NCBI GenBank assembly: GCA_031550535.1
Contig: JAVBOM010000006.1
Coordinates: 62,001-126,000, forward strand
Reading direction: 5' to 3'
From: Avichristensenella sp031550535
GTDB taxonomy: Bacteria; Bacillota; Clostridia; Christensenellales; Aristaeellaceae
Length of the DNA: 64,000 nt
Part shown: positions 63,423-64,000 of the stretch, in pieces
Position numbering within the stretch: the stretch's first letter is position 1
How the letters are laid out: every line of letters starts with the position of its first letter
Translations under genes and position numbers: made by a program
Notes under the pieces: model-generated
The model's database searches: none
Told to the model about the DNA's origin: nothing
What the model saw: the letters and a program-made list of their open reading frames with translations, nothing else

Positions 63423-64000
63423 TTACCTCCCCAGCAGCGCACCAAGCGCCTCGTACGCCGCCACCGCAGCCGCCCGCACATCCTCCGGCAACTCGCCTAC
63501 GAGCGTCCCGCTGCCCCCTTCAGGCCCCTCAGCGCCGTCGTCTGGACCGTCCTGTGCTCGTAGGAACCGCCCGTCTACCCAGCCCGTGAACCCGTTGTAC
63601 GTCGTCTGCACCCAGCCACCGCTCTCGGCCATCACCGGCACGCGCGACCCCAGCGGGATGCGCAGCATGTAGTCGCCGTTCGGCACGCGCCGCATGTTGA
63701 CGCTCGATCCGCTGTCCGCGTGCGCTACCCGGTACGCCACACCCGCCATGTCATCACCGCCCTCTGTATAATCGACCGCTTTGAGCACCCCCACATGCGT
63801 CCAGCTCGCCCCGTCCACCGTGCTCTCGCACACGATCCCCCGCCCCGACGACGCGTGCACCACTTCCACCCGCGCGTTCAGCGTCACCAGCCCAATGTGT
63901 GACGCGTTACCCTTTCCGTCGGCCTTGTACCGGTCCGGTTCGCGCCCGTCCCGCTTCAGTGTGAACACCACCGTCCCCGGCACCAGCCTCCCGGTAGCCC
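63423..64000 (-). CDS. phage endolysin (NlpC/P60-like) with SH3 domain, partial
   Basis: The frame enters from the right edge and ends at 63423; at least 192 residues are visible. ATGRLVPGTVVFTLKRDG, then GNASHIGLVTLNARVEVVHASSGRGIVCES and SWTHVGVLKAVDY is the NlpC/P60 amidase half holding the catalytic His (SHIG) and supporting His (VVHAS). The Cys lies outside. An SH3 domain follows (VNMRRVPNGDYMLRIPLGSRVPVMAESGGWVQTTYNGFTGWVDGRFL). It digests the wall peptide at lysis. An internal GTG at 63983 is not the real start. Confidence 0.85.
   Translation of the reverse strand, partial: ATGRLVPGTVVFTLKRDGREPDRYKADGKGNASHIGLVTLNARVEVVHASSGRGIVCESTVDGASWTHVGVLKAVDYTEGGDDMAGVAYRVAHADSGSSVNMRRVPNGDYMLRIPLGSRVPVMAESGGWVQTTYNGFTGWVDGRFLRAQDGPDDGAEGPEGGSGTLVGELPEDVRAAAVAAYEALGALLGR

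Overview
The window is GC-rich bacterial DNA that looks like an anaerobic, fermentative, gut-type member of the Bacillota (Clostridia). This is inferred, not proven. The grounds are purine-rich Shine-Dalgarno sites, sigma-A promoters, complete [NiFe]-hydrogenase and hyp clusters, a tryptophanase, fucosidase and sugar ABC genes, KimA-like, ROK and LplB/LplC-like proteins, and an IS1-family element. An order such as Christensenellales or Oscillospirales would fit, but I cannot fix it.

Layout. 1-3236 (minus): an operon of two small proteins resembling the two halves of cucumopine synthase, tryptophanase, a VOC protein and a sugar-phosphate isomerase cut by the left edge. 3632-10033: a sugar/polyol catabolic cluster (ManA-like isomerase, two SDRs, AllA-fold protein, Gfo/Idh oxidoreductase; dhaK-dhaL on the other strand). 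10300-13421: a decayed integrative element at the 3' end of an initiator tRNA-fMet (integrase tail, frameshifted RepA-like ATPase, iteron-like repeats, small genes). 13490-26661: a DUF3795 pseudogene, GHL6-type glycosidase, YdcF, MerR, nitroreductase, LarA-like protein, a heterodimeric ABC exporter under a MarR regulator, and a KimA-like transporter. 26767-37074 (minus): one long operon for a complex I-like, energy-converting (group 4) [NiFe]-hydrogenase with its maturation protease. 37423-43331 (plus): hypA, hypB, hypF, hypC, hypD and hypE, read divergently from it. 44034-50532 (minus): fucosidase plus sugar ABC transporter under a ROK regulator. 50732-52500: a thioredoxin/CcdA-like pair. 52618-53474: an IS1-family insertion with a 9-bp target duplication next to tRNA-Leu(GAG). 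53647-64000: a mosaic, partly AT-rich prophage or integrative element anchored at that tRNA. It holds a BlaI/BlaR-like cassette, an SRAP/UmuC repair cassette, an XRE regulator with a four-HTH zinc-ribbon partner and two perfect operators, a ClpP-fold SDH protease, and a lysis module cut by the right edge.

The most unusual thing in the window is a dispersed family of about 60-bp double-palindrome elements, roughly 15 full or partial copies. Most lie between genes. Four lie inside reading frames (manA-like, the nuoJ-like 3' end, hypD, and the thioredoxin/CcdA gene), where they are read through in frame. This resembles the Rickettsia palindromic elements. A second hairpin family with a shared loop occurs in three places.

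How the genes work together: the hydrogenase and hyp genes form one H2-evolving, ion-pumping module that would take up fermentation reductant. The sugar, fucose, polyol and tryptophan genes supply carbon and nitrogen. The right-hand 10 kb is accessory phage-type DNA with its own regulators.
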